A DNA stretch of 64,000 nt from JALOBO01 sp023228225 (GCA_041663585.1 JBAYMN010000003.1:13072-77071), one strand, 5' to 3'. Shown: positions 36,291 through 45,706, counted from the stretch's first letter. Numbers and translations: made by a program. Notes: generated from the sequence alone by a model not told the origin.

Positions 36291-37598
36291 TTATATATTA
36301 TGATTGTTTTTATATTCCTTAATTTGATTTAAAGCATAATTTGCCTGCAATTCTTTATTTTTTATTTTATCTTTTCCTATTAATTCTATTTCTTTAATTA
36401 TGCCCCAGTTAGCATTCATAGGTTGAAAGTATTTATAGTCAGCGTGAGTTAAATAATTACTTAATGCCCCAATGCAAGTCGTACTAGGAAAAGCAATAAG
36501 ATTTTCATTATTCAAATATTTTAACATATTTATTGCTGATACTAATCCGCTAGATACACTTTCTATATAGCCTTCTACACCACTAAGTTGCCCTGTAATA
36601 AAAATGTTAGGAAATGCTTTAACTTGGTAATGTTCGTTTAAAACAATGGGCGCATTTATAAAAATGTTTTTGTGCATTACACCATACTTAATAAATTCGG
36701 CATTATGAAGTGCTGGTATCATAGAAAACACTCTTGATTGTTCGCTATATAATAAGTTGGTTTGAAATCCAACTAAATTGTACATTGTATTTTCTACATT
36801 TTCGCTTCTTAATTGAAGTACCGCATAAGATGCTTTGCCAGTTTTAGGGTCTTTTAAACCTACGGGTTTTAACGGTCCAAATAATAATGATTTAAATCCG
36901 CGTTTTGCCATAACCTCAACGGGCATACAACCTTCAAAAACTTTTTCATCTTCAAATTCTTTTAGTATAACACGCTTAGCATTTACTAATTCATTATAAA
37001 ATGCTTCATATTGTTCTTTATTCATAGGGCAGTTTAAATAATCCGCCTCGCCTTTATCATAGCGAGATGCAAAGTATGCAAAATCCATATCTATACTTGC
37101 TCTATTTACAATAGGTGCAGAAGCATCAAAAAAATGTAAATAATCTTGTCCGATTTTTATTGCAATATTATTTGAAAGTTTTTCTGTTGTTAAAGGACCT
37201 GTGCAAATAATAGTAGGCTTACTTGTATCAATATCAGTTATTTCTTTACATATTATTTCTATATTTGACTGACTCTTAATTTTATTTGTAATATACTCAG
37301 CAAAATCATCACGGTTAACTGAAAGTGCGTTTCCAGATGGTACTTTTGTATAGTCTGCTGATTCCATAATAAGCGAATTTAACTCTCTTAATTCCTGTTT
37401 TAATAATCCCGCTGCATTAGAAATTTGCAAGTTTTTAAGCGAATTACTACAAACAAGTTCTGCAAAATTAATATTAGAATGAGCCACGGTAAACTTTTGC
37501 GGTTTAATATCATATAATTTTACTTTTATATTGCGTTTTGCTAAATAATAGCCCGCTTCACAACCTGCAAGCCCAGCACCTATTATATTAACTTCCAT
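36291..37598 (-). CDS. trmFO: Methylenetetrahydrofolate-tRNA-(uracil-5-)-methyltransferase TrmFO
   Basis: This 435-residue flavoenzyme makes m5U54 in the tRNA T loop using methylenetetrahydrofolate. The FAD motif NIIGAGLAGCEAG opens the protein; family marks follow: FAELVCSNS, CTGPLTTEKLS, and G-Q-L-S-G-V-E-G-Y near the C-terminus. Its start overlaps the topA stop (ATAATGG), as in the Bacillus order topA-trmFO. Confidence 0.96.
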   Translation of the reverse strand: MEVNIIGAGLAGCEAGYYLAKRNIKVKLYDIKPQKFTVAHSNINFAELVCSNSLKNLQISNAAGLLKQELRELNSLIMESADYTKVPSGNALSVNRDDFAEYITNKIKSQSNIEIICKEITDIDTSKPTIICTGPLTTEKLSNNIAIKIGQDYLHFFDASAPIVNRASIDMDFAYFASRYDKGEADYLNCPMNKEQYEAFYNELVNAKRVILKEFEDEKVFEGCMPVEVMAKRGFKSLLFGPLKPVGLKDPKTGKASYAVLQLRSENVENTMYNLVGFQTNLLYSEQSRVFSMIPALHNAEFIKYGVMHKNIFINAPIVLNEHYQVKAFPNIFITGQLSGVEGYIESVSSGLVSAINMLKYLNNENLIAFPSTTCIGALSNYLTHADYKYFQPMNANWGIIKEIELIGKDKIKNKELQANYALNQIKEYKNNHNI

Positions 37599-39700
37599 TA
37601 TTCAGTTTCCTTCTCGGGCTTTTTATACTCTATATGCTTTGTATATTTACAATCGCCATTAGAACAAGCCACAAATAATGCACCATCTTTACTATGCTTT
37701 TCTACTAAATAAGAACCACAATCTGGGCATTTTTCTGTAATAGGTCTATCCCACGAAATATATTTGCATTCTGGATAACCCGAACAAGCATAAAATGTTT
37801 TACCCGCTTTTGATGTGCGTTTATAAACATCTTTTCCGCATTGTGGGCAAACAGCACAAGGTTTATTAAATGGTTTTGTATTTTTGCATGTAGGAAAATT
37901 AGGACAAGCAAGGAATTTGCCATACTGCCCTTCTCTAATAACCATTCTTGCTCCGCATTTTTCACAAATTACATCAGACTCTTCGACGGCCATTTTTACT
38001 TTTTCGCGGTCTAAATCTGCTTTTTTTAAATTTTCGGCGAAATTATTATAAAATCTACCTATTAGGTTTTGCCATTCAATATTACCTTCTTCTATTTTAT
38101 CAAGTTCATCTTCCATTTTGGCGGTAAATGTAACATTAATAATGTTATTAAAATGCTTTGTCAACCAATCGGATACTGTCATTCCAAGTTCGGTAGGAAT
38201 AAGAATTTTGCCTTGTTTTTCGGTATAACCGCGAGAATCAAGTACTAAAATTGTAGGCGTATATGTTGCAGGTCGTCCTATGCCTTTTTCTTCCATAACT
38301 TTTATCAGTCCAGCTTCAGAATATCTTGGCGGGGCTTTTGTAAATTTTTGCTCAGAAATAATTTCATTTAATCTAAGTATTTCATCTTCGTTAAGAACTG
38401 GAAGTTTTTTATTTTCATCTTTTTCTTCACCATCTTTGGTTTCTTCAATATAACTGTAAGCCGCTGTAAAACCAGTAAAAACAAGTGTTCTTCCTGTAAC
38501 TTTAAAATCATATTTATTAGCATTAATATCTACTGCCACTGAGTTATAGGTTGCTTCTGACATTTGACAAGCAATAAAACGGTCATAAATTAACTTGTAA
38601 AGTTTATAATTTTCTATACTCAAATATTGTTTTACAGATTCAGGAGTATGCGCTAAACTAATAGGTCTAATTGCCTCGTGAGCATCTTGTGCAGATTGCT
38701 TTGAGGCGTAAAAATTAGGCTTTTCCGGCAAATAATTGTTACCGTATTTATTAGAAATATATTCTCGCGCCATTTTTATAGCATCTTCGGATATACGAGT
38801 GGAATCTGTTCTTATATATGTTACTAATGCGGTTTTACCTTCGGGTAAATCAACGCCTTCATATAAATTTTGTGCGCTCTGAGAAGTTTTTTTAAGTGAG
38901 AGCCCTATTTTGTTTAATGCATCTTGTTGTAATGTGCTGGTAATATAAGGCGCAGGTGCGTGCATTTTAGTAACGCTTTTTTTAACTTTTGTTACAGTAA
39001 AAGTTGCATTTTTAACTTCACTTGTTATTTTATCGGCTTGCTCTTTATTTTCTATTTTTGTATTCTTACCAGTGACAAGTTGTGCTTTAAAAGTACCCGT
39101 TTGTCCCTCTTTACTAAGTAGTGCATTAATATTCCAATATTCTTCTGGTTTAAATCCCGCAATTTCTAGTTCTCGTTCAACCAAAATTTTAAGTGCAACG
39201 GATTGTACTCTACCGGCACTTAAACGCGGTTTAATTTTTTTAGAAATAACCGGCGAAAGTTTGTAACCAACTATTCTATCAAGCACGCGGCGGGCTTGCT
39301 GTGCGTTAACTAAATTTTGATTAATAATTCTAGGTTCAAGCATTGCTTTTTGTATTGCTTGCTTAGAAATTTCGTTAAATTCTATACGGCATTTGTCTTC
39401 TGGCTTAAAATTAAGTATATGTGCTAAATGCCACGATATTGCCTCACCTTCTCTATCAGGGTCGGTTGCTAAATATATTTGTTCGGCTTTTTGTGCCTTT
39501 GCTTTTAAATCTGTGATTATGCTTTTTTTATCTAGCATAATAGTATATTCGGGTTCAAAATTATTTTTTATATCAACACCAAAAGTTTTTTCGGGTAAAT
39601 CTCTTACATGTCCTTTGGTTGCAAACACTTCATAGCCCGTCCCTAAATACTTTTTGATTGTGTCTACTTTTCCTACGCCCTCAATAATAACTAAATTCAT
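37598..39700 (-). CDS. topA: DNA topoisomerase I
   Basis: This 700-residue type IA topoisomerase relaxes negative supercoils. The TOPRIM acidic triad region is LATDPDREGEAISWH, and the catalytic tyrosine is in VTYIRTDSTRIS near residue 295. Three C4 zinc ribbons close the protein (about 580-690). Oddity: the first TOPRIM motif, usually V-E-S-P-A-K-A-K-T-I, reads I-E-G-V-G-K-V-D-T-I, though the catalytic Glu and the Lys remain. The gene is between dprA and trmFO. Confidence 0.96.
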   Translation of the reverse strand: MNLVIIEGVGKVDTIKKYLGTGYEVFATKGHVRDLPEKTFGVDIKNNFEPEYTIMLDKKSIITDLKAKAQKAEQIYLATDPDREGEAISWHLAHILNFKPEDKCRIEFNEISKQAIQKAMLEPRIINQNLVNAQQARRVLDRIVGYKLSPVISKKIKPRLSAGRVQSVALKILVERELEIAGFKPEEYWNINALLSKEGQTGTFKAQLVTGKNTKIENKEQADKITSEVKNATFTVTKVKKSVTKMHAPAPYITSTLQQDALNKIGLSLKKTSQSAQNLYEGVDLPEGKTALVTYIRTDSTRISEDAIKMAREYISNKYGNNYLPEKPNFYASKQSAQDAHEAIRPISLAHTPESVKQYLSIENYKLYKLIYDRFIACQMSEATYNSVAVDINANKYDFKVTGRTLVFTGFTAAYSYIEETKDGEEKDENKKLPVLNEDEILRLNEIISEQKFTKAPPRYSEAGLIKVMEEKGIGRPATYTPTILVLDSRGYTEKQGKILIPTELGMTVSDWLTKHFNNIINVTFTAKMEDELDKIEEGNIEWQNLIGRFYNNFAENLKKADLDREKVKMAVEESDVICEKCGARMVIREGQYGKFLACPNFPTCKNTKPFNKPCAVCPQCGKDVYKRTSKAGKTFYACSGYPECKYISWDRPITEKCPDCGSYLVEKHSKDGALFVACSNGDCKYTKHIEYKKPEKETE

Positions 39701-39735
39701 TCTCTACTCCGTAAATTTTATTTGCCATTTTCAAA

Positions 39736-40821
39736 TTATTTTGCAAAAATATTTCCTTGCAACTTTTTAATTATTCCACGAATTTGCATAGTTGTCAACA
39801 AAGTATTAAGTTTTTTCGCTTCAAGCCCCGATTTATTTAAGAGTTCTTCGTAAGCCACTTCATCTTCGCCAATTATGTTTAGCACGATTTGTTCCATAAA
39901 ATTTAACTGCATTATTTGCTCGGGTTTTAATTCTTTTTTTTGCTTTCCGTATAAGTTTAAAATATCATCTGGGCTTGTTACAATGCTGGCTTGCAAAGTT
40001 TTTATAATACGATTAGTGCCTTTACTTGCACTGCTAAAAATGTTACCCGGTATAACAAAAATATCGCGTCCATATTCGTTTGCATACTCTTTTGTATGTA
40101 ATGCCCCACTTGTTTCGCCCGCCTCTGTAATTAGCACGCCCTTACTTAGACCCGCAATAATTCGGTTGCGAAGTGGAAAGGTATAATTTGTGGGTTTTTC
40201 ATTAGGAAGATATTCGCTTATTACTAGTCCTTTTTCAAAAATACGGTTTGCAAGTTGCGTGTTTAAAGCAGGATAAATTTCATTTAATCCACCACCTAAT
40301 ACAGCAATGGTTTTTCCATTTGCTGTAAGTGTGGTTTCGTGTGCAATCTCATCAATACCTAATGCAAGACCGCTTACAATAGTAAAGCCCGCGTGCGATA
40401 GTTCGTTTGCGAATAATGTAGTCGCTTCCCTGCCATAACGAGTACATTTACGAGTACCAACAATGGCAATGCATTCACTGTTAAGTAAATTTATGTCGCC
40501 TTTACAATATAATACATTTGGGGGCGAATCTGTGTTTTTCAATAAACTTGGGTATTCTTTGCTTAAAATAGTAACAGCAATAATTCCGTTTCGCTCTAAT
40601 CCGGTAATATGCACTTTTAAATAACTATCTTCTAGTGCATAACTAATTTTATCATAAGTTTCCGCACCAACAATTTCTGTTATTTTTGAACGATAATTAT
40701 TAAAATTGATTTTTAGATCTTTTGGAGAACTAAAAAACGCCAATAAACTATTCTGTTTTTTTAAGCTTAATCCAAATGTATTTAGCCATATTAATGCTTT
40801 ATCTTGCTCTGAATAAACCAT
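39736..40821 (-). CDS. dprA: DNA processing protein DprA
   Basis: This 361-residue protein loads RecA on incoming single-stranded DNA in transformation. The Rossmann core holds IVGTRKCTRYGRE, ALGIDEIAH, VLGGGLNEIYP, and the GNIFS segment. A SAM-like N-terminal domain and a winged-helix C-terminus are present. It is followed by topA and preceded by comM, the usual dprA neighbourhood. Confidence 0.95.
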   Translation of the reverse strand: MVYSEQDKALIWLNTFGLSLKKQNSLLAFFSSPKDLKINFNNYRSKITEIVGAETYDKISYALEDSYLKVHITGLERNGIIAVTILSKEYPSLLKNTDSPPNVLYCKGDINLLNSECIAIVGTRKCTRYGREATTLFANELSHAGFTIVSGLALGIDEIAHETTLTANGKTIAVLGGGLNEIYPALNTQLANRIFEKGLVISEYLPNEKPTNYTFPLRNRIIAGLSKGVLITEAGETSGALHTKEYANEYGRDIFVIPGNIFSSASKGTNRIIKTLQASIVTSPDDILNLYGKQKKELKPEQIMQLNFMEQIVLNIIGEDEVAYEELLNKSGLEAKKLNTLLTTMQIRGIIKKLQGNIFAK

Positions 40822-40840
40822 ATTTTAATAATTAACTCCG

Positions 40841-42373
40841 TTAAATCCAATATTTTCTATCTAGCGAACGATATTGTATAGCCTCGGCAATGTGTTCCAG
40901 TTTAATATCTTGCGAATTTTCTAGATCAGCAATAGTACGAGCCACTTTTAAAATTCGGTTATGTGCTCTGGCACTTAACGACAGCCTACTAAATGCTCCT
41001 TTTAAAAGTTCTTCGGACTGGGCATCTAACTTACAATACTCTTTTATATGCTTTTCGGGCATTTTTGAATTACTGTATATTTTTGTACTTTTGTATCTTA
41101 ATAATTGTATATCGCGAGCATTATCAACTCGTTGTTTAATAGAAAGTGAATTTTCGGCAAGCGTGCTATCAGTTAATTCATCATAAGATACATTATCAAC
41201 TTCAACATGTAAATCTATTCTATCCATAAGCGGACCCGAAAGTTTGTTTAAATAGTTATGTATTTGTGAAGGACTGCATTTGCATTCTCTATCTTTACTG
41301 CCAAAATGTCCGCACGGACAAGGATTCATACTGGCGATTAAAGTAAAACAAGCTGGATATTCTACTGTTAAGGCTGCACGAGCCACCGTAATTACACCAT
41401 CTTCTAGCGGTTGGCGTAAAGTTTCTATGGTATGCCTAGAATATTCTGGCATTTCGTCTAAAAATAATACACCATTGTGAGCAAGACTGATTTCACCAGG
41501 TTTGCTATTTTTACCACCCCCTGTTAATGCCACGGTAGATGCGGTATGATGTGGCGAGCGGAACGGTCTTTCGGTTATTATACCATCGTTACTATCTAGC
41601 ACACCAGCAATACTATGAATTTTGGTTACTTCTAACGCTTCTTCAAATGTCATATCGGGTAAAATAGAAGAAAAGCATCTTGCAAGCATAGTTTTGCCAG
41701 AACCGGGAGGACCAATCATAAGTACATTATGTCCACCTGCTGCGGCAATTTCTAACGCACGCTTGGCACTAGATTGCCCTTTAACGAGAGCAAAATCATT
41801 TGACTTGGAGCGACTGCTTTTAGCGTGTTCAAAGTTTAATGCTTTTACAGGTACACACTCTATACTTTTATTTAAAAAATGCACAACTTCTATTAAACTG
41901 TTTAGTGCATAAATTTCCATACCTTCTATGTAGCCCGCCTCATTAGCATTTGCACTTGGTATTATAACCTTTTTATAGCCCATTTCGCGTGCGGCAATTA
42001 AAAGCGGTAACACGCCATTAATATGCTTAATTGCCCCATCAAGCGACAATTCGCCTAAAAATATAATTTTTTCTAAATTTTGGTTTTTAATTTGCCCAGT
42101 TGCACTAAGCAGTGCAAGTGCAATAGGTAAATCGTAAATAGGACCTTCCTTTTTTGTATCGGCAGGCGCCATATTAACAATAATTTTAATCATAGGATAA
42201 CTAAATCCGCTATTTTTTATTGCAGAATGCACACGTTCGCGTGATTCTTTAATTGAAGTATCAGGAAGCCCAACCATTTCAAACGATGGAAGTCCGTTAT
42301 TAATATCAGCCTCAATTGTAAGCGCATAACCTTTAATGCCTGTAAGACCAAAACTTGAAATTTTTGATAGCAT
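40841..42373 (-). CDS. comM: YifB/ComM-type Mg-chelatase AAA+ ATPase
   Basis: This 510-residue protein has a Lon-protease-like N-terminal domain (residues 10-130), Walker A IGPPGSGKTMLAR near residue 222, a VLFLDEMPEY Walker B, a C4-type zinc motif (NPCPCGHFG...C-x-C), and a C-terminal AAA lid. ComM homologs are helicases promoting branch migration in transformation. It lies directly upstream of dprA. A role in DNA uptake and recombination is known for the family; competence of this organism is inference. Confidence 0.93.
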   Translation of the reverse strand: MLSKISSFGLTGIKGYALTIEADINNGLPSFEMVGLPDTSIKESRERVHSAIKNSGFSYPMIKIIVNMAPADTKKEGPIYDLPIALALLSATGQIKNQNLEKIIFLGELSLDGAIKHINGVLPLLIAAREMGYKKVIIPSANANEAGYIEGMEIYALNSLIEVVHFLNKSIECVPVKALNFEHAKSSRSKSNDFALVKGQSSAKRALEIAAAGGHNVLMIGPPGSGKTMLARCFSSILPDMTFEEALEVTKIHSIAGVLDSNDGIITERPFRSPHHTASTVALTGGGKNSKPGEISLAHNGVLFLDEMPEYSRHTIETLRQPLEDGVITVARAALTVEYPACFTLIASMNPCPCGHFGSKDRECKCSPSQIHNYLNKLSGPLMDRIDLHVEVDNVSYDELTDSTLAENSLSIKQRVDNARDIQLLRYKSTKIYSNSKMPEKHIKEYCKLDAQSEELLKGAFSRLSLSARAHNRILKVARTIADLENSQDIKLEHIAEAIQYRSLDRKYWI

Positions 42374-42511
42374 TTATAGTACTTCCTTGTTTTAATAAGG
42401 TCCGATAGTAAAACACAATGTGTAGTTTAAGTATAAGCCCAAATTACGTAAAATTGCAACTTAAATTATATTTATTATACAAATTTATTTTTTAAAAATT
42501 ATTTAATTATC

Positions 42512-42540
42512 AAAAAACCGGCTTAAAAGCCGGTTTTTAA
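42512..42540 (-). terminator. Intrinsic terminator of rplS
   Basis: AAAAACCGGCTT pairs with AAGCCGGTTTTT around a short loop, just past the rplS stop; on the minus strand the T run is TTTTTTG. Confidence 0.85.
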
Positions 42541-42543
42541 AAA

Positions 42544-42885
42544 TTAAATTTCAGTTTTGATTTTTGCGGCTTTTCCTGTCAATTCGCGAACATAGTAAAG
42601 TTTGGCACGCTTAACTAAGCCTTTTCTTACCACTTCTATGTGGTCAATACGTGGCGAATGAACTGGAAATATACGCTCAACACCTATACCATAGGATATT
42701 TTTCTAACAGTAAATGTTTCTCTAATACTGCCGTTTTTACGAGCAATAACAACGCCTTCAAAAACTTGAAGCCTTTCTTTGTCGCCTTCAACAACTTTTA
42801 CAAATACTTTTACTGTGTCGCCAACATTGAAATTAGCAACATCTTTGCGTAAGCCTTCCTGCTCAATAGTGTCTATAATATTCAT
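42544..42885 (-). CDS. rplS: 50S ribosomal protein L19
   Basis: This 113-residue protein has the L19 core: F-x-V-G-D-T-V-K-V, then ERLQVFEGVVIARK, ETFTVRKISYGIGVERIFPVHSPRID and the basic RAKLYYVRELTGKAA. L19 sits at the 30S-50S interface. The ATG follows GGAGGTATG. In Bacillus rplS follows trmD directly; here it is downstream of yraN and has its own promoter, a roughly 95-nt leader, and a terminator, so it is a separate unit. Confidence 0.98.
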   Translation of the reverse strand: MNIIDTIEQEGLRKDVANFNVGDTVKVFVKVVEGDKERLQVFEGVVIARKNGSIRETFTVRKISYGIGVERIFPVHSPRIDHIEVVRKGLVKRAKLYYVRELTGKAAKIKTEI

Positions 42886-42890
42886 GACTC

Positions 42891-42981
42891 ATACCTCCAA
42901 TTTTATAACCAGATGTTCATGTGGCGACTTAAAGCAAAATCTATAAGTGCAATAAAAAACAGCGGACCATCCGAAGTCATC
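42891..42981 (-). promoter_or_regulatory. rplS leader, candidate L19-binding mRNA structure
   Basis: A leader of about 95 nt precedes rplS. Near its 5' end CGGA-TGG-TCCG (42962-42972) forms a small GC hairpin, and GAACATCTGG follows. L19 leaders are known in Firmicutes as autoregulatory elements, but I could not verify that this matches them. Confidence 0.35.
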
Positions 42982-42986
42982 GTATT

Positions 42987-43015
42987 AATATATCACATTA
43001 ATATATTAATTTCAA
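42987..43015 (-). promoter_or_regulatory. Sigma-A promoter of rplS
   Basis: On the minus strand TTGAAA (43010-43015), a 17-nt spacer and TATATT (42987-42992) lie about 100 nt before the rplS start. Confidence 0.72.
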
Positions 43016-43104
43016 GTCTTTTTTAAGTTTATATTTTATTATTCTCAACAATTTTTTAAAAAATATAATTTGTGTTCAATATATAATTAACAGGGCTTTT
43101 TTTA

Positions 43105-43446
43105 CTAGTAAAATGCATTAATGATGTGGTTAGTTTCGCCATCAAATACTTCTATAACATCAAACCGAGCAGGACAATCTAATAAATTGTGATTTTTTAA
43201 ATAATATTTTGCAAGATTTTTTAATTTTTGCTGTTTAAATCTTGTTACCGCTTCGCGTGGAAGACCATATTTTTCGGTTAGTCTTGTTTTAACTTCTACA
43301 AAAACAATTACATTTTTATCATTGGCAATAATGTCAATCTCACCTATCGGGCAAACATAGTTTGTTGCAATTATCTTGTATTTTTTGGTTTTTAGTAGTT
43401 TCGCTGCTTGGCTCTCGCCGGAAAACCCCAGCACTTTATTATTCAT
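43105..43446 (-). CDS. yraN: UPF0102 (YraN) endonuclease-like protein
   Basis: This 113-residue protein has the YraN pattern: G-x-x-x-E-x-x-A at the N-terminus, Y-x-I-x-x-x-N-Y, C-P-I-G-E-I-D-I-I-A, V-F-V-E-V-K-T-R, and a C-terminal C-P-A-R-F-D-V-I. The E-I-D and E-V-K pieces match a Holliday-junction-resolvase-like nuclease fold, though activity is not established. It starts at ATG 43446 after AGGGGAA and lies immediately downstream of the RNase HII remnant, in the usual rnhB-yraN neighbourhood. Confidence 0.92.
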   Translation of the reverse strand: MNNKVLGFSGESQAAKLLKTKKYKIIATNYVCPIGEIDIIANDKNVIVFVEVKTRLTEKYGLPREAVTRFKQQKLKNLAKYYLKNHNLLDCPARFDVIEVFDGETNHIINAFY

Positions 43447-43479
43447 AATACTTTCCCCTATCTATATGAAATTAAATGC

Positions 43480-43572
43480 TTAATTATTAATAAAATGTTT
43501 TATAAATATAGTTCTATGTATTTCACAAGCACCAAATTTTTTTAATAATTCAATATGCATTGCAGTGCCACA
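43480..43572 (-). pseudogene. rnhB: C-terminal remnant of ribonuclease HII
   Basis: Between rbgA and yraN, where rnhB normally lies, a short frame encodes GTAMHIELLKKFGACEIHR followed by TIFIKHF and a stop. This matches the end of RNase HII, which typically reads 'GYGT-x-x-H-x-x-x-L-x-x-x-G-x-x-x-I-H-R-x-S-F'. Only about 30 of the expected 200 or so residues remain; the catalytic N-terminal part (the D-E-A-G-R-G region) is absent. An in-frame ATG at 43560 lacks a ribosome binding site. I read it as the scar of a deletion. Whether another rnhB copy exists cannot be seen. Confidence 0.75.
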
Positions 43573-43585
43573 TAACACACCTAAA

Positions 43586-44437
43586 TTAAAAATTAAAATC
43601 AGAAAACTTTTCAAGCATAATTTTGCCCATTCTACCTTTTCTAAAATCATCAATTATAGCATTTGATCCACGAACAAAATCAGGCTCGTTGCCCTTTAAT
43701 ATAAATCCCCTAGCAAAGCAAATTTCACACAAAATTTCAAGTGGAGTTTTTTCTAATAGTTCTTTAACACCATATCTATTTTGAAATACATTTTTACTTT
43801 TAAAATCTTCAATAAATGTAAGTGCCAATTCATAAATATCTAGCACTTCATCTTTAATACTGCCAATGTATGCAAGATTTTTTGCTACATTTTTATTTTC
43901 AAACGATGGCCAAAGTGTACCGGGAGTATCAAGTACTTCAATCCCACTAGGTAATGTAATCCACTGTTTGCCTTTTGTAACGCCTGGGCGATTACCAGTA
44001 ATTGCCTTGTATTTTCCACATAAATTGTTAATTAATGTGGACTTACCCGAATTAGGTACGCCAATGATCATCAATCTAATCGGCATCGCAATATTTTTTC
44101 TAGCATAGCGCTCAATTTTTTCTTTAAGTAGCAACTTTGTGGCTTTTATAATTTCGGCACTAGAATTTGTCATCGTACTGTTAATTATTACAGCACTAGA
44201 ATTGCTAGTCGTAAAATGTTTAGCCCATGCTTTAACTTCTGTGGTTTCTACTAAATCAGCCTTGTTTAATGCATAAATAATTGGTTTGTTTTTAATAAGT
44301 TTTGCAAACTCAGGATTAATGCAGGACATAGGCGCACGAGAATCCAATACATACACAGCGGCATCTATTACTTTTAACTCGTTTTCCATCATTCGTAATG
44401 CTTTGGTCATATGACCGGGAAACCATTGAATATCCAT
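43586..44437 (-). CDS. rbgA: Ribosome biogenesis GTPase RbgA (YlqF)
   Basis: This 283-residue circularly permuted GTPase matures the 50S subunit. G4 NKADL comes before G1 (GVPNSGKSTLINNL, near residue 126) and G3 (LDTPGTLWP). It begins with DIQWFPGHMTKALR, the YlqF hallmark. The C-terminal RNA-binding domain is complete at normal length. It follows trmD by 9 nt; immediately past its stop lies the RNase HII remnant. Confidence 0.96.
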   Translation of the reverse strand: MDIQWFPGHMTKALRMMENELKVIDAAVYVLDSRAPMSCINPEFAKLIKNKPIIYALNKADLVETTEVKAWAKHFTTSNSSAVIINSTMTNSSAEIIKATKLLLKEKIERYARKNIAMPIRLMIIGVPNSGKSTLINNLCGKYKAITGNRPGVTKGKQWITLPSGIEVLDTPGTLWPSFENKNVAKNLAYIGSIKDEVLDIYELALTFIEDFKSKNVFQNRYGVKELLEKTPLEILCEICFARGFILKGNEPDFVRGSNAIIDDFRKGRMGKIMLEKFSDFNF

Positions 44438-44446
44438 AACTAATCC

Positions 44447-45172
44447 TTATTTTTTGCTTTTTAAATCTTGCTCTTTCATTGATTTAATCTTTTCTTTTTT
44501 TAAATATTGTTTAAAAATATCTGGGCGATTTTTTTTAGTAATTTCTAAAATTTTTGTTTTTCGCCACTTGTCAATTTCTTGATGATTACCACTTAATAAT
44601 ACACCAGGTACACTTTCGCCATTGAATATTTGCGGGCGTGTATACTGCGGATATTCAAGTAATCCATTAGAAAAACTTTCTTCTTTTAAAGAGCCTTCAC
44701 CAGTTAGCACATTAGGTACATAGCGTGCAACAGCATCTAATAGCACCATTGCTGGCAATTCGCCACCTGTAAGCACATAATCACCTATGCAAATTTCTTC
44801 ATCAATTTCTTGATCAAGTATTCGCTGGTCTACACCTTCATAATGCCCGCACAAAATAATTAAATGTTCGTACTTAGAAAGTTCTTCAACTTTTGTTTGA
44901 TTTAATAAACTACCTTTTGCCGACATATAAACTATATGTGAATTTGGCGTTTTAACGCTTTTTAAACAGTTATGGATAGGTTCTGGAATCATAACCATTC
45001 CAGCGCCACCACCATAAGGATAATCATCACATTGCTGATGCTTACCTTTTGCAAAGTTACGAATGTCAGTAATACTAATGTCTAATATCCCTGCTTTTTT
45101 AGCCCTTTCTATAATACTATAATTTAAAGGGCTAAACATTTCGGGAAATAAAGTTAAAACATCAATTTTCAT
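44447..45172 (-). CDS. trmD: tRNA (guanine37-N1)-methyltransferase TrmD
   Basis: This 241-residue SPOUT enzyme makes m1G37 in tRNA, preventing frameshifts. Hallmarks are MKIDVLTLFPEMF, DDYPYGGGAGMVM, CGHYEGVDQR, IGDYVLTGGELPA and DAVARYVPNVLG-like LTGEGS. Its start overlaps the end of rimM by 11 nt, and its C-terminal tail is lysine-rich. It belongs to the run rpsP-khpA-rimM-trmD. Confidence 0.98.
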   Translation of the reverse strand: MKIDVLTLFPEMFSPLNYSIIERAKKAGILDISITDIRNFAKGKHQQCDDYPYGGGAGMVMIPEPIHNCLKSVKTPNSHIVYMSAKGSLLNQTKVEELSKYEHLIILCGHYEGVDQRILDQEIDEEICIGDYVLTGGELPAMVLLDAVARYVPNVLTGEGSLKEESFSNGLLEYPQYTRPQIFNGESVPGVLLSGNHQEIDKWRKTKILEITKKNRPDIFKQYLKKEKIKSMKEQDLKSKK

Positions 45173-45680
45173 TAGTGCAAACCTCTTTAAATCGGTATTT
45201 ATTAACCGTAATTTGCTTGTTTACAATATCAACTTTTAATACAACAGTATCTATAAACGGAAACAAATTCTCACCTTTTCCAGTGTCTATTGTAATAATA
45301 TCAGCAGAGCCAAACTGATCTAAGTCTGTAACCCTGCCCAAAACGTCGCCATTTTCAGTTATTACAGAGCAACCAATAATATCATTAATATAATAGTTAT
45401 TTTTACCTATTACTTTTTCAGCGATTTGTTTTTTTTCAGCAAATAAGTTTATGCCACGAAGTTTGTCCGAAGTATTGCGATCAACAACATTTTCTAGCAT
45501 TAAGTAAGCAAAATTCATCGCCACTCTAAGTGATAATATTTTTTTGCTTTCTTTATTACTACCTAAATACACAACTCGTAAATTCTTAAAATTATCAGCA
45601 AAATCAGTTAAAGGCTTAACTTTAACTTCTCCTTTAATCCCATGGGAACTCACAATTTGTCCTATTTCTATAAATTCCAT
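45162..45680 (-). CDS. rimM: 16S rRNA processing protein RimM
   Basis: This 172-residue protein has the RimM order: an N-terminal beta-barrel starting I-G-Q-I-V-S-S-H-G-I-K-G-E-V-K-V, then a PRC-barrel with N-x-Y-Y-I-x-D-I-I-G and GxVTDLDQFGSADI. It helps mature the 30S head with S19. The frame is open to 45701, but ATG 45680 (GGAAG upstream) begins the conserved sequence. Confidence 0.94.
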   Translation of the reverse strand: MEFIEIGQIVSSHGIKGEVKVKPLTDFADNFKNLRVVYLGSNKESKKILSLRVAMNFAYLMLENVVDRNTSDKLRGINLFAEKKQIAEKVIGKNNYYINDIIGCSVITENGDVLGRVTDLDQFGSADIITIDTGKGENLFPFIDTVVLKVDIVNKQITVNKYRFKEVCTNEN

Positions 45681-45706
45681 ATACACTTCCAAATAAAGCA
45701 ACAGAC

